A stretch of 64,000 nt of DNA. Source: Polytrichum commune (lineage: Eukaryota > Streptophyta > Polytrichopsida > Polytrichales > Polytrichaceae). The notes beneath the pieces were generated by a model. It worked only from the letters and a program-made list of their open reading frames with translations. It was not told the origin of the DNA and ran no database searches. Below, piece by piece: positions 10,771 to 22,734 of this stretch. The stretch spans positions 55,056,001 through 55,120,000 of the forward strand of contig OX485804.1 of assembly GCA_950295325.1 (NCBI GenBank), written 5' to 3'. Position 1 is the stretch's first letter. Each line of letters opens with the position of its first letter. The translations under genes and the position numbers were made by a program.

Positions 10771-13480
10771 AAATTGTAGGGATGGGTGTCCAAGGCTAAG
10801 GAGGTTGGATGAACACAAGTCGATGAAATGAGAAGTTAGATAAGTATTATCTACATAGAAGAGAGAAGAGCATATGGTGAAATGATCTATGTTTATAGAT
10901 AAGGAATCTTTAGTCTACATCTAGTAAGACTTGACTTTCAAAAGTTTCTCTTGGATAATATGGATAATAGGGATAAGGCTCAGGGAAGATTAACACATTA
11001 TTATGTTTTGTGTGTCTCTCCAGGTTGGGAGATGACCCTCGAAATTGAAAATTATGAACATTTTAATGTGTTTGAATATAGAGATGCATTACACAAAATC
11101 CCAAAGTAATTGTGTACATGCAAGTTATGTGCTAAGGTTGGGTGTCATGGCCTTGCTTTCATCCTATAATCTTTCTTAAAGGTATACTTTCATCAAACAA
11201 CTTGTTTTTTTTTTTCAAAATTGTGCACATTTGGATGTCACCTAATATCAAGCCACTTTGGGCTCCTTACCTTGGGTCAAGCATAATAATGAATGGTATT
11301 TATGTGTGTGTTCTCAGGTGTCGAGTGGCGTTTTGAAAAACTCTACCATGTTATACAAACTTTGTGCAGTGTGTTAAAAGCTTGGCCTATGAGGCACTTA
11401 TGATGTGCATTGTAGTGGTCCTAACTTGGTCACAAAATGAAAATCCTTGCAATATATGTTCAACCATGTCTAGATAACAAGAGTCCATTTTTCTTCAACA
11501 ATCCCATTCAAGTTTCATAGATGAAAGGGTTTGAATATGAAGAGGCTTTACTTGTATTTCTAGATTGGTGTATGCACATTTGACATGTGTAAAATTAGAA
11601 TGCATCCCACTTAGCTACTGTAGGCGACAAGGAGGTTCAACATTTTTGGTGCCAAAATGCAAATCTTTTGAGATGACAAAGAGTTCAATTGACACCCCAA
11701 ATTGGCTAGCCACACAAGACAAATGACCACCTAAGGCACACATACTTTATTACAATGATCACAGTTCAAATTTGGTAGGGGCATGCTGGAACAACTTAGA
11801 TGTGTGTGATTTTATGATCCCTATACAGATTGGGCCTATTAATTTTGTGCACTTTTGTTCATTCCCTCTTCAATGACTACACATTAGATACCTCAAATAT
11901 CTCAATGACAAATTAAATGATTGGTATCTAACCCTTAACTTTCTAAGAGGCCCGTTTTGGGCTTTTTGTATATCTCTTAAAGGTAAATTCATCCAAAAGG
12001 AAGGTGCTACAAAGGTCACAATAGGTATCATTGTGTTCCACATTAAATGGTCTTGCCAGTGGCGATGATCCCATTCCAATACTTCACAAGAGTTTTTAAT
12101 GTCATAACCAACATTCCCCTTTGTTAATACATTACTATACATGCTAACTTCATACTATTTTGATTGAAACTTGTCAATTTTCTATGCACTCTTTTTCTTA
12201 CCTCAAAGTGCATATCTATTCTTAATATAATCTTAAATTTTTTTTACTCTTCATTTATTGCATGTATTTATCACAAGTTCTTGAAGTTTAATAATTTTAA
12301 ATCAATTACTAACAAATCATGAAAATGATAAAATATTGCAACTATATTGATGTGATCTTAAAATCATTAGCAATACCTTTTCCCTTAGATATAATAAGAA
12401 AGTGAGTTGTAGAATGCTTACTTTTTAGACAATCTAGTGAAACCACAATACGCTCCATGAAGTTAAAGGTTAACACCAATCATATGAGGACTCCAACTCT
12501 TGTCCCCAAACCCATTCACATTATACATCTACACTCATTAATTAGGGAATCATAGTTCAATGCACACACTTCTCATGTGGCCACATAAAGACAGATGGCA
12601 AACCCCATATTGTTCATTGTGTTTCCACATGAAACATGTGGAGTTCATCACCGCCTTTGTGCTCTAGGACATAAAAAGTTGTCGAACAACACCATGGATA
12701 TCTTTTAACGGGTTACAAATAACTTACCTCTCAAGCAAAAATTGCCAAGGAAGAAGTTGGGTAAACTTTCACGTCACCTACAAATGGGGGAAGGTGAGAA
12801 CGTAAAGAAACACCATATAGTCCATGTATTTTTTTTCCCATCTTTGGTCAAATCGACCCCTCGATCACAGTCAAAGACTCCAAGTAAACATACGGTTAAG
12901 TACGATCCACACTATTCATCATTGACCTACATTAATTGTTTTGCAATTTCTTAGTGGCAACCAAAAATGATGTCATCTGACACTTGATGCTACACAATAA
13001 GTCGTAAAAACAATTATAAGGTAGATGTGCCTAATTTGAGTATTTATCTTACTCGTACACATATACTGAGTGCTGCGTGGATCTAAGAATGGACACTAAG
13101 AAAACATATGTTCATAATAGATTGGACTATATGCTCAAAACTTGTTAACCGTTCCAGACTCAATAGTCAACATAGGTGGGTGGGTGAGGGAGGGGAGAGC
13201 ATATGTGACCGTTAGTGAGCAAAAGAATCTTCACTTTGATCATGAACAAGATATTTATATGAGCTCTGAATTTTTTTTGAGGAAAGTGATTGCGGTCTCA
13301 AATTAGATTTGTTAACAACCTCGCACTATTATAGTTATGTGTTTCGTATCCTAGGAGAAATGGGCTAGTTGAGAAAAGTATCCGCTTAAGACCCATCTAC
13401 CTTAACTAACATGGCACACGAATTCCTAGTCTACACTAAACCATTTGTTTAGTGTAGTTGTAACTAGGAATCCAAGTTGA
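10771..13480. other. Intergenic, AT-rich, no gene seen
   Basis: Only short random open frames are present. The first few hundred bases may include remnants of the gypsy 3' LTR, but I cannot delimit it. I see no structured repeat or RNA gene here. Confidence 0.5.
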
Positions 13481-13499
13481 GGCATTATTCCACATGGGG

Positions 13500-13690
13500 T
13501 AAGAGAATAGACTGGGGCCCACCTTCTAACACTTTGACATCCACCGAAGCCTATCCTCAAGCACTGACCCAAAAGGGATCGCTAGGGAACGTTGGGAACA
13601 CCGTTGGGAACATCTACCCCAGCGCACGCGGGGGCCCATTTCGACGTAATGGCCGACGGCTGTTTCCTTTAACTCTTGACACGTGGAAAT
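13500..13690 (+). promoter_or_regulatory. Probable promoter of the glutaredoxin-like gene
   Basis: The base composition rises sharply here. Two GGCCCA (site II-type) words occur near 13508 and 13634, and a G-box/ABRE-like GACACGTGG lies at 13678-13686. Such motifs are common in plant promoters and bind TCP and bZIP factors. The transcription start has not been located; the next coding start downstream is at 15440. Confidence 0.35.
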
Positions 13691-13699
13691 TCGAAAAGC

Positions 13700-15439
13700 G
13701 TTGGATGGGAGCGTGGGTTGATCTCCACCTGTCGTGCGAAAAGAAGGAATCCCGGCGTAAAAGATGCCTCACGTTTCCCTCTTCGTAAGGAAGCCGAAGA
13801 CATGGCCTCAACAATCATCCATCCCCTGCCGCCTTGAACGTTTCTCCAGTGCAATCAGGCCGCAAGCGAGCGAGTTCCTGAAGCAACCCACGAATTTTTT
13901 TCGCATATATTCATTTCGTTTGCCTCCCACAGAGTTCCGTCAACTGGCCTCCCCACTGAGTTTCTTAGTTTCCTCTTATGTGTCGTCACTCTGTCATCAT
14001 GGCATGAAGAGAATTGGGAAAGAATCTGTGTGGAGTTTTTTCCTTGGGGGATGGGGTAGGAGTAGGGATTGCACATGGGAAGATGTGCAACGTGGTAGTT
14101 GAGGGAGTGCACATGGAAATATGAGACAAGGTGAGATGCGATGAGTTTTGGGTTAAGTTAAGGTTGGTGATGGTTGTTGAGGTTTGGGTTGAGTGAGAGC
14201 AGTGTTGGAGGAGTTTTTGGGAGTTTGGTTGTGGTGGATCTCGCAGTGGAGGATTGGCTATGATTTGGGGTCCAGGTTGAGGGTCGTTGCTTGGGAGCTT
14301 TGTGGTTGCATTTTGGGTTAGGTGAATGAATGAGGGCTTCCCCCCCTGGTTAGGTTTGAGGAGTTTCCACTCGGTTCTTGGTTTGCACCATTCTGTAAGC
14401 AGAGGGTTTCGGAGGAGTGGAATTGGAGAAAGTATGCAGTTTCAACGAAGGAGGGCAGGTTGAGGAGTTTTTAAACTCCAAGGTAAGAAGAGATCCGCAC
14501 ATGACCTGCCGTTGTTGATCAGAGCAGGAGCCAAGCTGCGAGGAGGAGGCGGCAGAGTGTTTGTTCGTTGGTGTGAAGGTGCGGAACACTTAACACTCAC
14601 CCTCAACTTATGATAGCTTGTGGAGTGATGAAAATGTCAGCCAGAAGTTCATTTTCTAAGTCCTCTATGGTGTGAGGGAAGAGGTTTCTGCATACTTAGT
14701 GAGGGCAAGAGGAAGTTTTGATGCTGCAGTTTACCCTCTCAGGAAAGAGCTTATGAGTGCACATTCTTTGCACTGTGTTTGAGTAGTTCTTTTCTGTCAA
14801 CACCTATCAAGCATCCTGATAATGATATGCTAATCGACTCTTAGATGGAGCTTTCGGAGAGCTTTCACAACCTTCTGTGTAACAATATTTGTCAAACTTA
14901 GAAGCTTCTTAGGATCGGCTGTGCAACAGGATTTAGAAGTAATATACTACTGCACATGTAGTCCTCGCTACCATAACTCTGAATGTTGGTGTGTATGTGT
15001 GGACACCGACTTTCGAAGGCTCTCCTCCCCTTGTCAAACTTCCAAAATTCTTAGGAGCAGCCCTCCTTAGGATCCTGTGAACACCGTGTAACAGAACTTA
15101 AAAAGAAACACACCCAATCCTCGCTACCATTACCCTGAATGTTGGTAGACGCTGAATTTCGAAGGTTTCTTTTCGAATTTGAGTTAAACCTTGAGTTTTT
15201 GAGCTGAAACCTTCTTGTTCTTTGTTGCAGGGGCATGCATCTGAAACTTGAGAAATTAGTTTCAAGCTCCTCAGGATTTGTGGTGGAGGCCTCCACTGAA
15301 GACTTACAAGAAGAGTTTGCATATATCTGATGCCGCAGGTATGTAAGCGGAGGAGTTTGGATGGGAGAATTCCATTTTGGCATCATCTGATCTCTACAAC
15401 CACGTTCGTCAAGGTTTGAACATAATATAATATATTAGA
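13700..15439 (+). other. Probable 5' leader region of the glutaredoxin-like gene, with a local duplication
   Basis: No long convincing coding frame is present. The region is G/T-rich and may hold a leader intron. A tandem duplication of about 150 bp is visible: GTCAAACTT, then TCTTAGGA and TCCTCGCTACCAT, then CTGAATGTTGGT, occur in the same order at about 14893-15030 and 15035-15170. The bases before the start codon at 15440 are AT-rich. Confidence 0.4.
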
Positions 15440-18400
15440 ATGGGGTGCACAGTGTCTCGGGGTGGGATCGAAACTACACATGCGGGAAGAGAATCCAGTT
15501 ACACACAGTTATCTCGGAGTTTCTCAACTCCAATTCAACCAAGCAGCTTCGACCTTGCCCGCAGCAAGAACAGCGAGAGTTACCACAGGGTAGCCCTCAC
15601 ATCCAGCACATACGGATCACTGCGCCTCGACTCTTTCCCACATCTGGAAGAGGGGCGAGTCTCAATCAACAACACTAACCCAGCAGACGAGATGTACCAA
15701 AAGTTTATGAGTAGTCATCCTTGGGGCGAAGTTGGGTTAACACTTCCCAGCAAAGTAACAAGAAAGAGTTACACGGAGGGTTACGAGCTGCTGAGCTGCG
15801 AGGACGATCGTGAGGAGGCGGAGACCATCAACATGTGGGAGCTTATGGAGGGATTGGAAGAAGAGAATACCACACCCAAATTGTTTGGAGATTGGCTGAG
15901 TAGGGTGAAACCCACCGACCCAGCAGCGAGTAAACAATCCGTTTCGGTGACAAAATCGCAATCTTTCATATCAACGATACATACAATTGAAGATGTGGAT
16001 GGTAATGTGCGTAAGTCGCTTCCAGGAGATGCCATTTTGAGGAGAGGGAGCTCCATGGATAGAATTCCACATCCTCAAAAATTCCAGGATGTTATTTTGG
16101 ACTATGAGAGAGTTGGAAAATCGCCTTCGGCTATGCAGCTTAGGCGACGTCCGCTTGTGGCAAACAGAAGCCAAGAGAATTCCGGGATGCACTCTGTGGT
16201 GGCGAGAAGAAATGTCTCCCGGAGCCAGGAATTTACAAGAGTTCCGAGCAGTGTAGGGTTATCACAAGAGTATCCGTTTACAGATGCGGCGATGAGAGCT
16301 ATGTCTCGGAGTCAAGAGTTTGTAAGAGTTCCTCGGAGTGCAGGAAGTCATTATCATCAGCAAGGGAGTATTTCTGAAGTCGAATGTGTGGCAAAGAAGA
16401 GTATTTCTCGTAGCCAAGAGCTTGCTAGACCTCCACGCCCTGTGCAACTTCAGCAAGGTAATCCTGCGATGAAAAATATGTCCCAGAGCCAAGAACTTGC
16501 CAGACCTCCTCTACCCAAACGCAGGGATCTTGCAGCCTCTGCTGGGAGTGAGAGCTTCAACATGTCCGAGGCACATAAGAGTGTCCAGAGAAGAGAGGAG
16601 AGGATTTTCGCCTTGCCTCAGCCTGACCCTGTTTTGAGAAGCCCCATGCTGAAGGGACTGAGTGGACATGAAAGGTTGAGGAGCAGCAATCTCGGTCAGT
16701 CAAGAACTCCGGTGCCCAAACCTTCTTCAGGGGTTGATCAAGTGAAACCTCCCTCCATTTCTATGAACGAGGCTGCTATTGTCTCGAATCCAGGTGCTTC
16801 GGAGAGAACCTTACATCCCATGGTTTTGACATCTGTATCAAAGACAGCGAAACCAGAGAACAAGCCCTTCAGTCGAAGAGATGTCGATGCCTTGCCAACA
16901 CAGAGGCAAAGCTTGGAAGGTCAAACTAAATCTGGTGGAGAGGAGACTAAACGACCTGCCGCCCGACCGAGAAAAGATTTGTCAAAAGTGACTGATCCTT
17001 CTGTAGGAGATTCAAAGACTACCTCAATGCCGCAGTCAACACTTACCGAACTCTTGAGGTCTGACCCTATATATGTAGAACATACAAAGAAGACAGTAGT
17101 GCCGGCTTCTTCGCTGCACACAAAGACTGAACAGTTAAAGAGTACAGATTTTCTTCAGGAAACTGGGAAGTGTTTTGTATCCAATAAGGCAGGAGGCGAA
17201 CGAATATTAATTCCTGGTCCCAGGTCTGTGGAGACCCATAAACAACCATCAAGAACATCAACTGCCATGCCAGCAACTGTGACATCAAATTATGATGTCC
17301 CCATTCGAGAAGTGCATGAGCCTCAGGAAGCATTGACTGCTGTTGCAATGAACAAGCCTTCCTCTGCAGGGCAGTTGAAGAGAGGCAAACGTAGTCCTCC
17401 TGTTGCACCTGGGATTGCACATGCTATAGCTGCTCTTTCTAAACGAGAAGCAAATAAGTCACTATCATTGAAAGTTACTTCACCCAAGAGTGACATGCTT
17501 ACTTCAGAAAGTGAAAGACATCCAGCAACTTCTGGACCAAGGCTCGAGATGTCCGATGCAGTACCATCAATACTGTCAATATCAGAGAACCAGGGAAACC
17601 CCTCATCTGCAGCTACATCCATGGATGACAAGAGGGTGACATCTGCTGAAGTGCACACTTTTGAATTTTCAATTGTTCAACCCACATCTGAGGGTACACC
17701 AAAAATGTTTTCTTCCCGTCATGCACAAGAGAATGCTTTATCAAAGTTGATCACTACCACTGAGGAGGAACAGAGGAGTGCTATTAGGGATTATTGTTAT
17801 GGATTGGTACAAACGTCATCGGAGGCAGCATCAAGAGGCTTTGATACAGCTGTCCAAGGTACATTGGAGTTAAAAGAATCCAATATTTTCTTGTTTCTCA
17901 TTCAAAACGTTGTCAGATGCTTTAGTGATATCCTGTCTAGTGATGCCTGGTGGATATGAAAGTAGATGTCTGTTTCCAGTTTGATTTACTCTTTATGATG
18001 ATTAGTAGATGGATCTCTTCATGGTGTGTGTGTAATGTCTGCTTTTCAATTGCCAAATACGTTCTGAGCAGGTGATTTTATGTCTGTGTTCTGTCTTTCT
18101 GGAGGTCAAATTCATTTGAAAGATGACACTATGTTGGCTGAGAAGTTTCTCTCTATGTGCAGGTGCTCAAGATACCGACCCCAAAGATCTGCTTGGTTCT
18201 GATTTTGAGCACATCTCACATGCAGAAGTAGCAGATGCAGCAATAAAAGATGGCATATTAGAAGATAGTAATGAGATTGCAAAGCCTGACCCGATCAAGG
18301 AGACTATCTGGTCGGCTGTCCCTGAGAGTCCACCTCTTGATCCTGAACTCTTGGCTTCCTTCGAGGAAGCTCTAGAATTATTCAAGGCAGATGACTGGTG

Positions 18401-19133
18401 CAAAGTGCGAATTGGTGAAGATGATGTTGTTGTAACATCTGGAAGCAGCTCAGATGTTGACAGTCCATCTTGGGCAAAAGAAACTTCCTTCTTTGATGAG
18501 AATGATGCTTTCAGTTCTGAACCTACTGTGAAGGGACACAAGATATTGGAAGATCACATTGAGCAGGTGAGTCTTCAGCAGGGAGGTGCGAAGAAAGTTG
18601 TGTCCTCCAAGGTTATGCCGCTGGAGGTTGAGGAACAGAAAGTGGAAGTAGATGCCTTGGACAAATTTGAGAAGAAGTGCCCCCCTGGTGGGGAGGATCA
18701 TTGTGTCCTGTACACAACTAGCTTGCGAGGCATTCGCAAGACATTCGAGGATTGTAGCCGTTTAAGAATGATTCTACAAGGCTTGAATGTGTTGGTGGAC
18801 GAGAGAGACATTGCAATGCATGCAGAATTTCGTCAAGAGTTGAAGAATCTTATTGGAACATCGGTCCCTGTACCAAGGGTGTTTATTAAAGGAAGGTACA
18901 TTGGAGGTACTGAGGAGGTTTCTCAATTGCATGAAGAGGGTTCTTTGAATACCCTGCTTAAAGATGTACCAATGCAACTCTCAAGGGCTGTCTGTGGTGG
19001 CTGTGGAGGAGTCAGGTTTGTCCCATGTTCAGAATGCAGTGGAAGTTGCAAGGTTATCAATGAGGTAAACAGGTATTCGCGCTGTACGGAATGTAATGAA
19101 AATGGTCTCATCAGGTGCCCAATCTGCTTTTGA
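15440..19133 (+). CDS. Glutaredoxin-like protein with C-terminal CxxC zinc finger, long form
   Basis: Two coding exons, 15440-17858 and 18163-19133, join in phase across a GT-AG intron (Gly807 is split), giving 1129 aa. It starts MGCTVS, a classic N-myristoylation and palmitoylation signal, so membrane attachment is likely. Residues 47-60 (SYHRVALTSSTYGS) and 129-140 (TINMWELMEGLE) are signatures of a plant family related to At5g39865. At 259-360 the motif MSRSQEF/LxRxP is repeated four times; much of 140-850 looks disordered. The glutaredoxin-like fold covers about 987-1075, with the cis-Pro segment VPVPRVFIKG and GG at 1054, but the CxxC/S position reads TSLRG, so no catalytic cysteine is present. 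Four CxxC-type pairs at 1084-1128 (CGGCGG, CSECSGSC, CTECNENG, CPIC) form a DnaJ-like zinc finger. The role is unknown; redox catalysis is unlikely. Angiosperm members are usually about 400 aa and intronless. Confidence 0.9.
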
Positions 19134-21500
19134 AAGGTTATGGCTAGCTTGTAGGATTGTGTACATAAAACTGTATATGCCCTTGGAATCACAGCACCTG
19201 TCACTCTTCTTAACAGCCACCTTTGTAGCATGAAATGTTTAGGTGGATGTTTTGGTACATGTCCTTAGATTTCAGAATGGCAAGGGTAGGTCTTCTATGT
19301 AGTTTCTCCTGGCTGTGCTTGGTTGCAGAGTGCCAGTGATTTTTTAAGTAGCTGACTATGATTACAGTGGATCAACAACGAGGGTTCAGATAGTTGAAGG
19401 ATTATTCATGTCAACAAAATTGTTGGCAAATTCATACCTCATTTGGGTTGCTAAGAGATGTCATGTAAATCCAGAACAATCTTGTGAGGGCACTACTTGG
19501 GCAATACAGGCGATGGCATTCTGTTGCTGTATATGCACTTATTTTTTCTCTTAGAGAAATGGTGCAGTTTAGAATGTAAATGAATTTCTTGGTTGAAATT
19601 CTTGTTCCTGACTTGTGCAGTTTGTACTTGGATGAAAGGCTTGAAGTGGAGGTACTTGTGCCTGTCCATGGAAAATATTTTTGTTCAATTGTTTTTCCTT
19701 TTGTAAGGTATTTTCTTTGTTCCCTGTCCACATGAACACTTGTCACTAGTAAACAAAATAAAGTACTCAATTCCCTATTTCTCAGAAAGTTCAAGAAGAA
19801 TGTAACCTCCAATTAGCTTATCCATCAACAAGATGCAAATTGTAATGGAAATTTTCAGCCACATGATTAGACATGATTGTTTGCTTTTATTTATGTAGCG
19901 GTTTTAAAATGTCAATTGGAAACCAGCTTTACAAGCAATTGTAGCAGCAGAACCATGATCTGCACTAGTAAAATAGGAGGCTGTATGGTGGGTGCTAAAG
20001 GCAAGCACCTAGGGCATGACATGACATTTGATGATATCAATTTCTATTCACTTGATCTATCTGTCTTTCATGTGTACCATTTAAAGCATAAAACTATAGC
20101 CCACAACTTCTATGATCAGATTATGGAGATTTAAATCAGATTATGGAAAACAACAAACTGCAAGGAACACCTCCGACTGCAGAATGTGCTACTCATTGAG
20201 CAACATTGCTGTCCAGTCGGATTTGATTGGAAGACTACACTGGATTCTATTAATGTGGTTGGGAAATTAATGTGGGCCACACTACTTGTGTGGTCAGGTT
20301 AGAGATGTGGGCTGAAGTCCCCTGGGTCTGCCTTGAGACTTCTGAGTCCTGACCAACAACCTCAGTATTGGTTCAAGCACAAAGTAGTAAAACATGAAAG
20401 TCCCCCGTGTTAATTTTCCAAAGAAAACAATTAATGTGGCTGACACTAATGCTAATAGAGATTTGGCATGGGTTGAAAAGTATCATGGCCCACATCATTA
20501 GGACTATTTGATGTTGTTTGTGCTTGGAAGCAAGGTCCACTGAAAAACCTTGGTCTATCAAATTAAGAGAAATATTTTCAGCATGAAATGATTAGTAGAG
20601 CCCTGAAGTTATGAGCAGATGCTTTAATGAGATGAGCTTTCACAAATTAGAAAAGGAAGCTAGCCTTGCAACTGTATCTTTGGCACCAAACAATTGGAGC
20701 AACTAGCCTTAGTGATCCTAATTACAGGTGTAGTCTATCAAGGTACACATGGTCATGGCTTAATTGGAAAGAGGCGACCATAGAGAAATTATGGTGCTGC
20801 CATAACAGGAATTTGAGCTTAGTACTAGCATATAGTTCTGCATCACAACAACAGAACCTGGAGCTATAAGTTAGTACAGGCAATGTGGATAGCAGGAAAT
20901 AAGTGTGTAGACAAGGATTGATTGAGTGAACAATGCGAATAGTTATCCTTGTTTAGATTTGAAGCAAAATCAAGCTGAAAATGTAACATCTATGACCTTG
21001 ACCAAGATCCCCAGGCTTGTTGCACCTGGATGGCAATTATCTGTACATGGCACCCACAGGGATTAACATTTTTAGAATATCTTTTGGAACTGTTAAAAAA
21101 AGTTGTAGTGTTGCAAAAGAATTGGGTTTGTGTCCGCAGTCTTGGACAACACTAGCAGGAGCTTTGTGAGTTTGAAGGACCTTAATTTTGCCATGGTTGC
21201 CTTTTAAATCCAATAACCATCACATTCACCATCGGTATACACTTATATCTATTTATCTATATATATATAATCATTGTGTCTATGGGCAGTTTGGATAATC
21301 ATGATTTGGATAAGTTTGGGTAACATAGCATTAAGTTACAATGTAGCGGGGTACCCTTTAACACAATATTCATTAAAATGAGAGTTTTCCAGTGAATTGA
21401 GAGTACATAAAGCAAACTATTAATCCAAGAATGAAATGAAAACCACTAGAAAGTTGTAGAGTACAAGTAAAAAAATAACATTTGATTTTCCGCCGTAAAT
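19134..21500. other. 3' flank of the glutaredoxin-like gene and intergenic DNA
   Basis: The first several hundred bases are probably the 3' UTR of the plus-strand gene. An AATAAA lies at about 19757. Beyond it only short open frames occur. A TA-rich run lies near 21254. No second gene is supported. Confidence 0.45.
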
Positions 21501-21509
21501 TCCGCCGTA

Positions 21510-22116
21510 GTTTCCATTAAAATGAGAGTATGTTAAGCTGGGAAATCAACTCATTTAGGTCGACTCAACCTAAATTGACTAACATATTGTCCTCATTTAG
21601 GTCAACTCAACCTAAATTCCCTAACATAATTGTCCTCATTTAGGTTGACTCAACCTAAATTGACAAAATATTGTCCTCATTTAGGTCGACTCAACCTAAA
21701 TTGACAACATAATATCCTCATTTAGGTCGACTCAACCTACATTGACTAACATATTTTCCTCATTTAGGTCGACTCAACCTAAATTCCCTAACATAATTGT
21801 CCTCATTTAGGTCAACTCAACCTAAATTGACAAAATATTGTCCTCATTTAGGTCGACTCAACCTAAATTGACAAAATATTGTCCTCATTTAGGTCGACTC
21901 AACCTAAATTGACAACATAATGTCCTCATTTAGGTCGACTCAACCTAAATTGACAAAATATTGTCCTCATTTAGGTCGACTCAACCTAAATTGACAACAT
22001 AATGTCCTCATTTAGGTCGACTTAACCTAAATTGACAAAATATTGTCCTCATTTAGGTCGACTCAACCTAAATGAATCGATTTCCCAGCTTAACATACTC
22101 TCATTTTAATGGAAAC
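21510..22116. mobile_element. TA-flanked fold-back element (Tc1/mariner-like MITE) carrying a minisatellite
   Basis: The two ends are perfect inverted repeats for 38 bp (beginning GTTTCCATTAAAATGAGAGT) and then continue with two mismatches to about 51 bp. TA lies on both sides (21508-21509 and 22117-22118), the target duplication of Tc1/mariner and Stowaway elements. Almost all of the interior consists of 13 tandem copies of a 41-43 bp unit. No transposase is encoded, so movement would need one in trans. The near identity of the two termini indicates recent insertion or gene conversion between arms. Confidence 0.75.
21547..22075. repeat. Minisatellite, 13 units of 41-43 bp
   Basis: Each unit starts CTCATTTAGGTCGACTCAAC and contains a short stem, TTTAGGT and ACCTAAA, around a seven-base centre usually CGACTCA. 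The second half varies between three versions: TTGACAAAATATTGTC, TTGACAACATAATGTC and TTCCCTAACATAATTGTC; versions one and two alternate in units 8-12, which suggests duplication of dimers. The first and last units merge into the terminal inverted repeats of the host element. Confidence 0.9.
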
Positions 22117-22734
22117 TACATGTTTGAAGTATAATCTAGTATTTATCAACCTAACATGACTTTTAGGTGTCCAAATGGCCAATATTATTTTGAGAGGATC
22201 CCACTCTCTCAAAATATTGAATATTGTGTTCTTTGAGTACCACAATATTACCTCAACAAGAAGGGAAAAGCTTGCAAAGCAAGGGTGAATATGGGAGTTT
22301 AATAAAAAATAATAGCTTCAAAAAGGCATCGAAAAGGTTTCCAATGTGGGTGTCGGAAAACATTTCCAAAAAGTACAACTACCTTTTCGACTCCACCAAC
22401 TTATCCTGTTGCTTTATAATTATTTAGATTTGTTTAAATTTTAATTTAGCAAGGATTATAAGCTTTACCACCACTTGGCATTAGTTTTGCCCTACAAACA
22501 AACATAATTGATTCTTAGTAGTGCAAGTAACTACCTAATTAGTTTGTGCCTATAGGTGAAGAAAACTCAAAGGCAACACTGCCTTTGCTTTCAAAAGAAC
22601 ATCAACGGGTGCATGTTGGTTTGATGCTTTATTGAGAAGGTCATTCTGGACTTGTTACTTGTTGTTATGAAGTCCATGGCTCACATAATGGTACTAAAGT
22701 TTTTTTAAGGAATAATATTATGTTTGGCTATTCA

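Noticed and set aside
13477-14102. Open frames of 103 and 112 residues before the glutaredoxin-like gene
   Set aside because: They lie in the promoter/leader region, do not join in phase with the known exons, and show no recognisable domain.
18565-18582. GTGAGT followed shortly by CAG, resembling an intron
   Set aside because: Only about 15 nt apart, far below any plant intron; the frame stays open through it.
21547-22075. Regular repeat array that superficially resembles a CRISPR array
   Set aside because: The segments between the conserved parts are near-identical variants, not unique spacers; the array lies inside a TIR element in a plant genome.
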